Assembly (NCBI GenBank): GCA_947650795.1
Contig: CANSWR010000003.1
Coordinates: 1 to 58,997 of the forward strand
Direction: 5' to 3'
Source: an uncultured Bacillota bacterium
Lineage (GTDB): Bacteria; Bacillota_I; Bacilli_A; RF39; UBA660
Length of the DNA: 58,997 nt
Part shown: one piece after another, positions 33,136 through 42,163 of the stretch
Layout of the letters: every line of letters begins with the position of its first letter
Position numbering within the stretch: the stretch's first letter is position 1
Position numbers and translations under genes: made by a program
The notes under the pieces: model-generated
What the model was told of the DNA's origin: nothing
Databases searched by the model: none
What the model saw: the letters and a program-made list of their open reading frames with translations, nothing else

Positions 33136-33408
33136 TAGAATACTGAAAATTTCTGAATTTATTATAATTTATTTTTATAAATTTTGAGGTAGTGTATAAA
33201 AGATATTTTTGTATTTTTAAGCTACATATTTTGTTTATTTTCTTTTTTAAATAATTAAGTGTGATATGATTTTATTTAAAAATTATTAGGACTTTAACTT
33301 TTTTAATTTTTTGTTTAATCTATTTAGTAATTAAATAGAAATTCTAAAATGAAAAAGCGTTTCTTAATATTAGTGTCGTATATAGTTAGTAGAGGGAGGT
33401 GAAGCTTT
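33136..33408. other. AT-rich intergenic region
   Basis: Separates two divergent units. No clear promoter for the XRE gene could be chosen. A possible 17-codon frame, MKKRFLILVSYIVSRGR (33349-33402), ends with a TGA that overlaps the XRE ribosome site, but it lacks a ribosome site of its own. Otherwise nothing supported. Confidence 0.5.
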
Positions 33409-33690
33409 GTGCAAAAAGTTAATGATGTTAATAAACCTTTTTTTGAAGTTTTAGGGGAAGTTATTAAAAATATTAGAGTTAAGAAGGAATTTAGTATGTC
33501 TGATGTTGTAGATAGAATGGAAGTTTCTTGTACAACTGAAAATTTAAAAAATTATGAAAATGCTCGAATGCAGATAACTATACAAACTTTTAATTCTTTG
33601 TGTTTTGCTTTAAATATGAAGCCTATAGTTGTATGGAGTCAGATAATTGATTTATATGAAACTAAAGTAAAAAAAGAAACTAGTTATTAG
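33409..33690 (+). CDS. XRE-family helix-turn-helix protein
   Basis: 93 residues, GTG start 7 nt after GGGAGGTGA. The HTH spans about 14-70: LGEVIKNIRVKKEFSMSDVV, then TTENLKNYENARMQITIQTF and FALNMKP, the shape of a lambda-repressor-type domain. No second domain beyond a short Lys-rich tail, so it may be a small dimeric regulator. The 3' end overlaps the convergent fusion gene by 11 bp. Targets unknown. Confidence 0.75.
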   Translation: MQKVNDVNKPFFEVLGEVIKNIRVKKEFSMSDVVDRMEVSCTTENLKNYENARMQITIQTFNSLCFALNMKPIVVWSQIIDLYETKVKKETSY

Positions 33691-34879
33691 CTTCTTCAAT
33701 TGTTTTCATATAATAATCGTATATTTCTTTTATTTCAGTGTCTTTAATTTCCATACCAGCTTCTTTTCTCATTTCAATTAGAGCTTTTGCATATAGGTTA
33801 TTATCAGCTTCTTGTTTTTGTGATGATATTACATCTTTTATTCTTGTAGTTAAACTTTCTACTTTGCTCTTTTCTTCTGAACTTTTTCTATACACTATAT
33901 GATAACCGTAAGTTGTTTTAACTAAAGAAGTGCTATATGCGCCATCTGTTAATCTTTCTGCTTCTGATTTATAGTTTGATTCTAAAGGAGAGTCAAAATC
34001 TACTGGAACACTTTCTGTAGTTATAACGCTTCTGTATTCGTTTTTTAAATCTTCCCATGAAGCTCCATTTTTAAGTTTCTCTAAAATCTCTGTTGCTTTA
34101 CTTTTTGCTGCTTCATCTTCTAAGTTATCATTTTTAACTAAAATATGTTCTGTATTAATAGTTCCATATACATTATTATCATAATAGCTTTGTACTTCTG
34201 TATCTGTTATTATTTTATACATATAGTCTTTAAAATATTTGCTTCTTAAATAGTCTAATTCTATTACATTTTTTATATAATCCTCTTTAGTATCAAATCC
34301 ATATGATTTAAGAAATTCTTCTTCTGATACTTGATAATATTGTTTTGCTTGTTCTATATAAGTTTCGGCATTTTCATTTATTGTTTTTTTGTCTTCTTCT
34401 GTTAATTCATATTTTTCATAAAGAATTATTTGGTCTACTTTTTCTGCTAAAACATTTAATGATGATGCTTTTTTTATTCTATTGTATATTTCATTTGCTG
34501 TTATATTATTTTTCCCTACTTCAATTGCTACTTGTTCTCCATTTTTTAATTCTGCAATTCTGTCTGGGAAAAAGAACATCATTATGAATAATCCTAAAAA
34601 TAATCCTACACAAAAAGTTATAATTTGTTCTTTAGAAATTTTATTTAAAATATTTTCTTCGTTTGTGACTTCTGGTTCTTGTATTTCTTCTGTTTTTGTT
34701 TCTTTTTCTTCTAGTTTTTCTACTAAATTATTATATGCTTTTTTGATTTCATTTAATTTGTTTTTTGCAGTTTTACTATTATTTCCTTTATATTTTCTTT
34801 CTAATTTTTTATATGCTTCTTTTATTTCTTCTAATGTTGCATTTTCTTCAATACCTAATATTTTATAGTATTCTTTCAT
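33680..34879 (-). CDS. J-like domain / membrane helix / parvulin foldase fusion
   Basis: 399 residues in three parts. Residues 1-55 look like a J domain (MKEYYKILGIEENATLEEIK, EAYKKLERKYKGNNS), but the HPD tripeptide that activates DnaK is replaced by KGN. A transmembrane helix spans about 85-105. The rest resembles PrsA/SurA, with a helical SurA_N-type region and a PpiC parvulin domain near 240-335 (NTEHILVKND, VKTTYGYHIVYRK). The topology puts the J-like part in the cytoplasm and the foldase outside. PrsA is normally a lipoprotein; here the anchor is a helix. Own promoter and GGTGGAA ribosome site. Confidence 0.8.
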   Translation of the reverse strand: MKEYYKILGIEENATLEEIKEAYKKLERKYKGNNSKTAKNKLNEIKKAYNNLVEKLEEKETKTEEIQEPEVTNEENILNKISKEQIITFCVGLFLGLFIMMFFFPDRIAELKNGEQVAIEVGKNNITANEIYNRIKKASSLNVLAEKVDQIILYEKYELTEEDKKTINENAETYIEQAKQYYQVSEEEFLKSYGFDTKEDYIKNVIELDYLRSKYFKDYMYKIITDTEVQSYYDNNVYGTINTEHILVKNDNLEDEAAKSKATEILEKLKNGASWEDLKNEYRSVITTESVPVDFDSPLESNYKSEAERLTDGAYSTSLVKTTYGYHIVYRKSSEEKSKVESLTTRIKDVISSQKQEADNNLYAKALIEMRKEAGMEIKDTEIKEIYDYYMKTIEEANN

Positions 34880-34899
34880 TTTTCCACCGTCCTAAATTC

Positions 34900-34928
34900 A
34901 TTTTACTATTATTTTTATATAAACACAA
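34900..34928 (-). promoter_or_regulatory. Sigma-A promoter of the J-like/parvulin gene
   Basis: Minus-strand TTGTGT (34923-34928), 17 nt, TAAAAT (34900-34905). Confidence 0.6.
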
Positions 34929-34971
34929 TGTTTTATGTTTTCTTTCACATATTTTTCATTTTATATGTAAA

Positions 34972-34996
34972 GAAAAAACTAACCTAGTCGATTAGT
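34972..34996 (-). terminator. Terminator of dxs-rnhB
   Basis: ACTAA (34978-34982) pairs with TTAGT (34992-34996), and TTTTTTC follows on the minus strand. Short stem. Confidence 0.55.
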
Positions 34997-35003
34997 ATAT
35001 TAT

Positions 35004-35603
35004 TTAATTATTAACCACTTCTTTTACTGGTGCGTATGTTGTTCTGTGGTATTTACATGGTCCATATTTTTTTAATGCTTCAATATGATTTTTTGTTCCA
35101 TAACCTTTGTTGTTTTTTAAATCATACATTGGAAATTCATTACTTATTTCATCTATCATTCTATCTCTTGTAACTTTAGCAATTATTGAAGCAGCTGCTA
35201 TGGATTCACTTTTTGCGTCTCCTTTTATAATAGGCGTATTTGGAATATCTATATCTAATTTCATCGCATCAATTAAGACATGCTCTGGTTTGATACTTAA
35301 ATTTTTTATTGCTTCTTTCATTGCTACTTTTGTAGCTTCATAAATATTGATTTTATCTATTACATCCTCATAAACTATACCTACACCTATACTTATTGCG
35401 TTTTCTACTATTATGTCATAAAGTTCTTCTCTTTTTTTCTCAGTAAGTTTCTTTGAATCTTTTATGTCTTTATTAAAATAACCAACTGGCAAAACTACAG
35501 CAGCCGCTACGACGGGACCTAACAAAGGGCCTCTTCCAACTTCGTCCACTCCGCATATAACTTTAATGTTTTTGCTATATAATTCGTTTTCATATTCTAG
35601 CAT
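35004..35603 (-). CDS. rnhB: Ribonuclease HII
   Basis: Removes RNA and single ribonucleotides from DNA duplexes. 199 residues. Catalytic acids are in CGVDEVGRGPLLGPVVAA (Asp-Glu) and VLIDAMKLD, with further motifs SIAAASIIAKVTRDRMIDE and YGTKNHIEALKKYGPCKYHR. Shares one base with dxs, so it is co-translated. Confidence 0.96.
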   Translation of the reverse strand: MLEYENELYSKNIKVICGVDEVGRGPLLGPVVAAAVVLPVGYFNKDIKDSKKLTEKKREELYDIIVENAISIGVGIVYEDVIDKINIYEATKVAMKEAIKNLSIKPEHVLIDAMKLDIDIPNTPIIKGDAKSESIAAASIIAKVTRDRMIDEISNEFPMYDLKNNKGYGTKNHIEALKKYGPCKYHRTTYAPVKEVVNN

Positions 35604-37450
35604 TATTTACTTCTCCCAATTTCTTTTTTTATTTTTTTGTATATAGTGTTTTTGTCTAATTCTAATCCAACTAATAATTCTTTTCTATTTCCTTGGTGAA
35701 CAAATAAGTCATCTATACCGTATGTTATTATGTTTTTATCTGTAAGTGTACCTAAATAACTACCAAAAGATCCGGTTTTCATGCTTTCTTCATATACGAA
35801 TATTGGTTTATCTTTCTTTATAATATTTTTAAAATATTTTTCATCTATAGGTTTTAAAAATCTAGCATTTACTAATTCTATTTTTATTCCATCTTTTGAA
35901 AGCTTTTCTATTATTTCTAAACTTTCATTTACGAAATCTCCGTAAGTTATTAGTGTACCATCATTTCCTTCAGTTATTTGTTCCCAAGATCCTACTGGTA
36001 TTTCTTGAATTTCTTCTTTTTTGTATTCTAATTTAGCTCTAGAGTAGCGGATACAAAATGGGGATTTTGTTTCTATTGCTGTTTTTATCATGTTACTACA
36101 TTCAACACTGTCTTTTGGTGAAGCGATTATTATATTAGGTATTGGAAGTAGAAATGTAACATCAAACACACCTTGATGAGTTTCTCCATCTGCACCTACT
36201 ATTCCGCACCTGTCTATACCGATTATTACATGAGTATTCATCCTTGCTATATCATGGAGAACTTCGTCATATCCTCTTTGTAGGAATGAAGAGTATATTG
36301 ATACAAAGGGTATTTTGTTTTCTAGTGCTAAACCATTTGCTAATACTAAAGCATGTTCTTCTGCTATGCCAACGTCTATGAAGTTGTTTGGAAACATTGC
36401 TTTTAATTTTGTAAGTTTAGATCCTGTTTCCATCGCTGGTGTTATGACTACTATGTCTTTATTCATAAGTCTAATTAATGAGTCACTTACTATTTCACTC
36501 CATGATGTTAATTCACTTGTTTCAAGTGGCAATCCTGTTATTTTGTCAAAAGGGCCTACTCCATGCCATGAACCAGTTGTATCATTTTCCGCAAAGGCAT
36601 ATCCTTTTCCTTTTTCTGTTATTACATGTATTAATACTGGGCCAGATGAGTTTTTTGCTATGTTTAAATATTCTGTTAATTCTTTAAAATCATGACCATG
36701 AATTGGACCATAATAGTCAATACCTAATTCTTCAAATATAAAACCACTTTTATTGTATATTTTTTTAAAGCTGTCTTTTAATGTACTAAGTGTATTGTTT
36801 AAAGTAGGTCCTATTCCTGGTACTTTAGATAGTACAGTTTTGGTTTTTGTTTTTAATTTTTTGTAGCTACCATTTCTAATTTTGTCTAAGTGATTATGTA
36901 ATGCACCTACATTTTTAGATATACTCATGTTATTATCATTTAAAATTATTATAAGTTTTGTTTGTGTGCTACCTATTTGATTTAAAGCTTCATAGCAAAG
37001 GCCATTACTAATTGAACCATCTCCGATTACTGCAATTACATGGTTGTCTAAGTTATTCATATCTCTTCCTAAAGCAAGTCCTAAAGCTGCTGATAGCGAA
37101 GTTGATGAGTGTCCAGCTTCGTATGGGTCATGTATAGATTCACTCATTTTTTGAAATCCTGATAATCCATTTCTTTGCCTTAATGTGTTAAATTTGGAAG
37201 CGCGACCAGTTAATATTTTATGTACATAACTTTGATGAGATACATCAAATACTATTTTGTCTTTAGGAGAGTCAAATATTTTGTGTAGTGCAATTGTTAA
37301 CTCAACTATTCCTAAGTTACTTGATAAATGTCCTCCAGTATGTGAAACACTTTCTATTAAAAATTCTCTTATATCTTTACTAAGAGTTTCTAATTCTTCA
37401 TTGTTTAAGTCTTTTAAAAATTTAGGGTCTTTTATTTCTTTTATATTCAT
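35603..37450 (-). CDS. dxs: 1-Deoxy-D-xylulose-5-phosphate synthase
   Basis: Thiamine-diphosphate enzyme joining pyruvate and glyceraldehyde 3-phosphate, the first step of the MEP isoprenoid pathway that supplies uppS. 615 residues. Motifs: GGHLSSNLGIVELTIALH, EAGHSSTSLSAALGLALGRD, the ThDP/Mg loop GDGSISNGLCYEALNQIG, the glutamate region DVGIAEEHALVLANGLA and the transketolase C-terminal domain ending in GIDDLFVHQGNRKELL. Consensus promoter upstream. Confidence 0.97.
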   Translation of the reverse strand: MNIKEIKDPKFLKDLNNEELETLSKDIREFLIESVSHTGGHLSSNLGIVELTIALHKIFDSPKDKIVFDVSHQSYVHKILTGRASKFNTLRQRNGLSGFQKMSESIHDPYEAGHSSTSLSAALGLALGRDMNNLDNHVIAVIGDGSISNGLCYEALNQIGSTQTKLIIILNDNNMSISKNVGALHNHLDKIRNGSYKKLKTKTKTVLSKVPGIGPTLNNTLSTLKDSFKKIYNKSGFIFEELGIDYYGPIHGHDFKELTEYLNIAKNSSGPVLIHVITEKGKGYAFAENDTTGSWHGVGPFDKITGLPLETSELTSWSEIVSDSLIRLMNKDIVVITPAMETGSKLTKLKAMFPNNFIDVGIAEEHALVLANGLALENKIPFVSIYSSFLQRGYDEVLHDIARMNTHVIIGIDRCGIVGADGETHQGVFDVTFLLPIPNIIIASPKDSVECSNMIKTAIETKSPFCIRYSRAKLEYKKEEIQEIPVGSWEQITEGNDGTLITYGDFVNESLEIIEKLSKDGIKIELVNARFLKPIDEKYFKNIIKKDKPIFVYEESMKTGSFGSYLGTLTDKNIITYGIDDLFVHQGNRKELLVGLELDKNTIYKKIKKEIGRSK

Positions 37451-37469
37451 AATTTCACCTGTATGTTTG

Positions 37470-37498
37470 ATTATAAATTATTTTTTTAATATAGTCAA
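37470..37498 (-). promoter_or_regulatory. Sigma-A promoter of dxs-rnhB
   Basis: Minus-strand TTGACT (37493-37498), 17 nt, TATAAT (37470-37475). Back to back with the promoter at 37505-37533. Confidence 0.85.
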
Positions 37499-37504
37499 TT
37501 TTAT

Positions 37505-37533
37505 TTGATTAAATGTGTAGTGTTTGATATAAT
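37505..37533 (+). promoter_or_regulatory. Sigma-A promoter of the 142-residue gene
   Basis: TTGATT (37505-37510), 17 nt, TATAAT (37528-37533), with GAAAGGAG ahead of the ATG at 37560. Confidence 0.85.
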
Positions 37534-37559
37534 ATCTTGGCGCGAAAGGAGCTAAATTA

Positions 37560-37988
37560 ATGATAAATGATATAAGTGGTAAGATTGTTATACAATTTAG
37601 AGATGTTAATAATAATGTTATTAATGGAGACTTTGATGATATTCCTAAAAATGCTATTATAGCTAATGTTTTTTATGAATATTATTCTATAAGTAGGTTT
37701 AGTAATAAAAGTTATCTTCAAGGATCTTATAAAGTGATAATCGGCCACCCTATATATGAGACAGACACATGTGTGACTAGTGATGATTTTTGTGAAGAGA
37801 TTAAAAATGAACAACCTATGTTAGTTGTAGGAACAGTTATGGATACAGATTATTACATAGTTCCAAGGAGTCAAGATATAGTTGTTTCTAATATGAATGA
37901 TTTTATTAATGTTATTCAAGAAATAGGTGTCAATTTTTTAGAAAATCTTGATAAGATTGATTCTAATCTAAGAAAGTTAAAGAAATAA
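37560..37988 (+). CDS. Hypothetical protein with its own promoter and terminator
   Basis: 142 residues, soluble, no signal. An N-terminal beta-rich part (SGKIVIQFRDVNNNVINGDF) and a later block PMLVVGTVMDTDYYIVPRSQ are followed by a C-terminal helix (NVIQEIGVNFLENLDKIDSN). I recognise no family. The strong promoter, good ribosome site and clean terminator make it a well-expressed single gene. The minus-strand frame opposite it is a shadow. Confidence 0.75.
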   Translation: MINDISGKIVIQFRDVNNNVINGDFDDIPKNAIIANVFYEYYSISRFSNKSYLQGSYKVIIGHPIYETDTCVTSDDFCEEIKNEQPMLVVGTVMDTDYYIVPRSQDIVVSNMNDFINVIQEIGVNFLENLDKIDSNLRKLKK

Positions 37989-38024
37989 TCAGAAATATAT
38001 TTGAGTGCTTCTGATTGTTTTTTT
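37987..38024 (+). terminator. Terminator of the 142-residue gene
   Basis: AATCAGAA (37987-37994) pairs with TTCTGATT (38009-38016), then a T tract. Beyond it, 38025-38170 holds nothing I can support. Confidence 0.85.
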
Positions 38025-38170
38025 ATTATGTACTGAAAATAAACTTTCATTTTATATTATTTGATTATACTACTTAATTTACAAAACAAAAGTAAATTGA
38101 AGCTACATAATAATTAACTAATCAGTAAAACCCACAGTTTACCATTTTAATGAGGACTTTCCTATTACAT

Positions 38171-38210
38171 AAAAAATGAATTAACTGTTCTTAGAACATA
38201 ATTAATTCAT
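38171..38210 (-). terminator. Terminator of rnc-smc
   Basis: ATGAATTAA (38176-38184) pairs with TTAATTCAT (38202-38210) around an inner GTTC/GAAC stem; six T follow on the minus strand. Confidence 0.9.
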
Positions 38211-38251
38211 CTATATGAATATACTAAATTATAGTATATAATTAACTTACT

Positions 38252-41194
38252 TTATTCTTTTATTTCTTCAAGTTTAACACTTACTAGTTTACTTACACCA
38301 CTTTCTTGCATGGTTATACCATATAATAAATCAAGGTATTCCATAGTTTTCTTTTTATGTGTAATTACTAATAATTGAGTTCTTCCTTTATATGAATTTA
38401 TATATTTACCAAATTTATCTACATTTACCTCGTCTAAAGCACTTTCAACTTCGTCAAGTATAACAAAAGGTACGTTTTTTAGGTTAAGAATTGCGAATAA
38501 TAAGCTTATTGCAGTTAAAGTCTTTTCGCCGCCACTTAATAAACTTAGTGCACCTGGATTTTTTCCAGCAGGGTTAGCAACTATTTCTATACCCGTTTCT
38601 AATACATTAGTTGGATCTGTCATTTCAAGATGTGCTTCTCCTCCACCAAATAAGTCTTTGAATACTTTGGAGAATTCTACATTAACCTTTTTAAATGTAG
38701 AAGCGAATTTATCTATCATCACATCATCCATTTCTCTGATAATATTTAATAGATTTTCTACACTCGTCTTTAAGTCTTGTTTTTGATTGTTAAGGAAATT
38801 AAACCTGTTATTTATTCTATCAAATTCTTCTATACTTCCTAAATTTACTTCTCCTAAAGATTTTATTGTACGTTTTAAATCAGTTATTATGTTTCTTGCT
38901 TCTTCTATTTCTATATCAAGTGTATAATTATTTCTAGCATGTTCGAAAGTCATTCCATATTCTTCATTTAATCTATTTAAGTAATTGTCTAAATTCATAT
39001 TTAATTTAGCTTCTTTAATATTTAAGTTTTGAATTTTATTTTCTAACTCTTTATGTTTTGATGAAAACACTTTATTAGAGTTTTCTTTTTCTTCTATGTT
39101 TTCAATTAAATTATGTCTTTCTTCTTCTAATTCAGACATTTTGTTTTCTAATATATTTTTTTCTTTTTCTATTTCGTAATATTTGTTAGTTATTTTATCT
39201 AATTCGCTAGAGGTAGTACTTTCATTATTTGATAGAGCATTTATTTCGTCAATGACTTTATCTAATAAAAGTTTTTCTTCTTCTACTTTTGTTAATGAAG
39301 TTTTATTTGTTTCAGTTAATTTCAATAGTTTTAAGTTTATATCATATATTTCTTTTTTTATTATATTTAGATTTTCTTCTTTTTCTTTTAGTTTTTCTTC
39401 TTTTAAAAACATTTCATTTTCAATAAGTTTTATATTTTTTGTTATTGTGTCTAATTCTGTTTTTTCATTAGATATGTTGCTAGTATTCTTGCTTCCTCCA
39501 GTTAGTGAACCGCCTACATGAATTATTTCTCCATCTAAGGTTACTACTCTATATCTTGAATTTATTGTTTTGCTAATTTTTAATGCAACGTCCATGTTTT
39601 CAGCTACGATTATATTTCCTAATACATTTAATATGATGTTTTCGTATTCGTTACTGTATGTTATTAAGTCAGATGCTACCCCGATGTATCCATTTTCTGA
39701 TTTAATTTGATCAATCGTTGCTTGATCAATATTTTTTGGTTTTATTAAATTTAATGGAAAGAATGTAACTCTACCTTTTTTTGCTCGTTTAAGATATTCA
39801 ACAGCAGTTTTAGCGTCTTTATCAGTTTTAGTAACTACATAGTTGACACTTCCGCCTAAAGCAGTATCTATAGCTTCAAGATATTTTTCTTCTACGTTTA
39901 TTAAAGAACCTATTACATTTATTATACCAGTTAAACTTGGATTATTTAGAACACTTTTAACTGAGTATGGAATTTTAGCCATATTTTCAATATTAAATTC
40001 GATGATTTCTTTTCTGCTTATTAATTCAAATTTCTTTTTAGTAAATGTTTCTATATCACTTTTTAACATTATAGTTTCTTTTGTCAACTTTTCTAAGTCT
40101 GTTGTTAGTGAATTTAATTTTGCATTAGTTTCCTTAGCGTTACTTAAATCATTTTCGTATTTTAGTTTTAATGTTTCAAACGAGTTACTAAGTTTTAGTC
40201 TTTCTTCTTTTAATTTGCTTAGATTTTCTTGAATTTGATTACTTGTTTTATCATATTTGCTTCTTTCTTTTAGTAGTTCTTTTTTTGCTCCTATGTCGTT
40301 AAGTTTTTCTGTGGTTTCTATTAGATCTCTTTGTGTTTTAGAAACTTCTGTATCTAATTCTGTCCTTTTCGCTTTCATTTGTTCTAATTTTGTTTTTTCT
40401 TCTATATCTATGTTGGCAATTTCTAATAAATTTAGTTCTAAATCTTCTCTTTCTTTTTTTGATAAATTGTATTCTTCACTTAGGGTTGCTATGTCTGTGG
40501 CAAGGAGTGCTATTTCTACTGTTTCAAGTTTTTCTTTGTTCTCTTTATAGATTTTCGCTTTTTTCGCTTGTTCTTCTAATGGTGTTATTTGTAATTCTAG
40601 TTCATCTATAATCATATTTACTCTTTCTAAGTTTTCGTTTGTTTTAGAAAGGCGTCTAAGGGTTTCTTCTTTTCTTTTTTTGTATTTTATTACTCCAGCA
40701 GCGTCTTCAAATATTACTCTTCTGTCTTCTGGACGACCATCTAATATTTCACTTATTTTTCCTTGAGGAATAATACTTAAACTTTCTTTAGATGAAAATG
40801 AATCCACAAATAAATCTGTTATATCTTTTAATCTTACTTTTTCTTTATTAATATAATACTCATTTTCTCCAGTTTTGTAGACAGTACGTTTTATTTCTAT
40901 TTCTGAATAATCTAGCGGTAGACTTTTATCTAAGTTATCTAGCACTAGGGAAACGGAAGCGCTTCTTGATGGTTCTCTAGTTTTTGAACCGTTAAAAATA
41001 CAATCTGTCATTCCGTTAGATCCTCTTAAAGTTTTTACTGATTGCTCGCCCATTACCCATTTTAGTGCGTCTACAATGTTACTTTTTCCGCTTCCGTTAG
41101 GCCCGACTATTCCTGTAAAGTTTCTATTAAGCTCCAAATTAACTTTATCAGCAAAACTTTTAAATCCATTTATTTTTATTTCTTTTATATACAT
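38252..41194 (-). CDS. smc: Chromosome partition protein Smc
   Basis: ATPase of the condensin-like complex that compacts and segregates the chromosome with ScpA and ScpB. N-terminal Walker A GIVGPNGSGKSNIVDALKWV, hinge near 415-530 (LTGIINVIGSLINVEEKYLE), coiled coils on both sides, and the C-terminal signature LLSGGEKTLTAIS and Walker B FVILDEVESALDE. At 980 residues it is about 200 shorter than Bacillus Smc; the shortening is in the coiled coils, so the arms should be shorter. It follows rnc by 11 bp. ftsY, a common next gene, is absent; a terminator follows. Confidence 0.97.
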   Translation of the reverse strand: MYIKEIKINGFKSFADKVNLELNRNFTGIVGPNGSGKSNIVDALKWVMGEQSVKTLRGSNGMTDCIFNGSKTREPSRSASVSLVLDNLDKSLPLDYSEIEIKRTVYKTGENEYYINKEKVRLKDITDLFVDSFSSKESLSIIPQGKISEILDGRPEDRRVIFEDAAGVIKYKKRKEETLRRLSKTNENLERVNMIIDELELQITPLEEQAKKAKIYKENKEKLETVEIALLATDIATLSEEYNLSKKEREDLELNLLEIANIDIEEKTKLEQMKAKRTELDTEVSKTQRDLIETTEKLNDIGAKKELLKERSKYDKTSNQIQENLSKLKEERLKLSNSFETLKLKYENDLSNAKETNAKLNSLTTDLEKLTKETIMLKSDIETFTKKKFELISRKEIIEFNIENMAKIPYSVKSVLNNPSLTGIINVIGSLINVEEKYLEAIDTALGGSVNYVVTKTDKDAKTAVEYLKRAKKGRVTFFPLNLIKPKNIDQATIDQIKSENGYIGVASDLITYSNEYENIILNVLGNIIVAENMDVALKISKTINSRYRVVTLDGEIIHVGGSLTGGSKNTSNISNEKTELDTITKNIKLIENEMFLKEEKLKEKEENLNIIKKEIYDINLKLLKLTETNKTSLTKVEEEKLLLDKVIDEINALSNNESTTSSELDKITNKYYEIEKEKNILENKMSELEEERHNLIENIEEKENSNKVFSSKHKELENKIQNLNIKEAKLNMNLDNYLNRLNEEYGMTFEHARNNYTLDIEIEEARNIITDLKRTIKSLGEVNLGSIEEFDRINNRFNFLNNQKQDLKTSVENLLNIIREMDDVMIDKFASTFKKVNVEFSKVFKDLFGGGEAHLEMTDPTNVLETGIEIVANPAGKNPGALSLLSGGEKTLTAISLLFAILNLKNVPFVILDEVESALDEVNVDKFGKYINSYKGRTQLLVITHKKKTMEYLDLLYGITMQESGVSKLVSVKLEEIKE

Positions 41195-41205
41195 AATGTA
41201 CTCCT

Positions 41206-41847
41206 TTATGCTCGTTTGTTTATTGCTTCTTTCGCAGCGTGTTGTTCTGCTTCTTTTTTGCTTCTTCCTGTTCCTTCTCCAAATACCATTCCATCTATTA
41301 TTACTCTTACTACAAAATATTTTTTGTGAGCAGGCCCGCCTTCTTTTACTACTACATATTCAACACTCTTTTTTTCAGTTTGAACAAGTTCTTGTAGGGT
41401 ACTTTTGTAATCCATTAAAAAGTCTACATCACTTTCGATGTATGGTACTATTAAAGTCTTAAAAAAATACTCAACTGTTTGTAATCCTTTTTCTAAATAT
41501 ATAGCTCCAATTAGTGCTTCAAAGACATCTGCAATTACTGTTTTGTTAGCTTCTTTTACACCATTTCCTACTTTTATATAATTTTTAAGGTTAATTTCTT
41601 TGGAATATTCGTACAAGGCATTTTCGCAAACATAAAGACTTCTTTTTCTACTCATTTCTCCTTCTGAATATTTATCTGTTTTATATATGTAGTCTGATGA
41701 CACTAATTCTAGTACTGCGTCTCCTAAAAATTCTAATCTTTCATATGATTCTACCCCATGTTCATTCGCATAAGATGTATGAGTAAGTGCTAAGTCAAGT
41801 AATCTGCTATTTTCCATATGTATCCCATATTTTTCTAGTTCTTTCAT
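41206..41847 (-). CDS. rnc: Ribonuclease III
   Basis: Double-strand RNA endonuclease for rRNA and mRNA processing. 213 residues. Signature ERLEFLGDAVLELVSSDYIY, catalytic ADVFEALIGAIYLEKG, and a C-terminal dsRNA-binding domain (DYKSTLQELVQTEKKSVEYV ending KKEAEQHAAKEAI). AAGGAGG ribosome site, with TATAAT upstream. Confidence 0.97.
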   Translation of the reverse strand: MKELEKYGIHMENSRLLDLALTHTSYANEHGVESYERLEFLGDAVLELVSSDYIYKTDKYSEGEMSRKRSLYVCENALYEYSKEINLKNYIKVGNGVKEANKTVIADVFEALIGAIYLEKGLQTVEYFFKTLIVPYIESDVDFLMDYKSTLQELVQTEKKSVEYVVVKEGGPAHKKYFVVRVIIDGMVFGEGTGRSKKEAEQHAAKEAINKRA

Positions 41848-41921
41848 CTTTACCTCCTTTAATATTATAGCAAATATTTAAAAAGAAGAAAATAGTTATT
41901 TATTTTTACTTATTTTTCTAG

Positions 41922-41927
41922 TATAAT
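41922..41927 (+). promoter_or_regulatory. -10 box 5 nt from the yidD start (leaderless)
   Basis: TATAAT ends 5 nt before the ATG at 41933; no Shine-Dalgarno. An alternative ATG at 41942 would give only an 8-9 nt leader. Confidence 0.5.
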
Positions 41928-41932
41928 ACTTA

Positions 41933-42163
41933 ATGATAGTTATGAGAAAATTCCTAATTTATTTAATTAATTTATATCAAAAAACTCCACTTCATTCTCA
42001 TTTTGTTTGTAGGTTTATTCCTACATGTAGTGAGTATATGAAGATTTCTATAGAAAGGTTTGGAGCTTTGAAGGGTTTGTTTTTAGGAATTAAAAGATTG
42101 CTTAGGTGTCATCCATTTGGAAAAAGTGGTATAGATATGGTACCAGAAAGAGAGAAAAGATGA
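41933..42163 (+). CDS. yidD: Membrane protein insertion efficiency factor YidD
   Basis: 76 residues. The family pattern is clear: LINLYQKTPLHSHFVCRFIP, TCSEYMKISIERFGALKG and RLLRCHPFGKSGIDMVP, with the three conserved Cys. YidD assists YidC-mediated insertion. Normally it lies next to rnpA and yidC at the origin; here it stands alone, overlapping by 4 bp (ATGA) with a lipoprotein gene. The ATG at 41933 or 41942 could be used. Confidence 0.93.
   Translation: MIVMRKFLIYLINLYQKTPLHSHFVCRFIPTCSEYMKISIERFGALKGLFLGIKRLLRCHPFGKSGIDMVPEREKR

Noticed and set aside
37557-37814. An 85-codon minus-strand frame rich in Ile
   Set aside because: It lies wholly opposite the 142-residue plus-strand gene, which has a promoter, a ribosome site and a terminator.
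38000-38170. A 44-codon minus-strand ORF beginning near 38060
   Set aside because: It has no ribosome site and reads back through the terminator and 3' end of the 142-residue gene.
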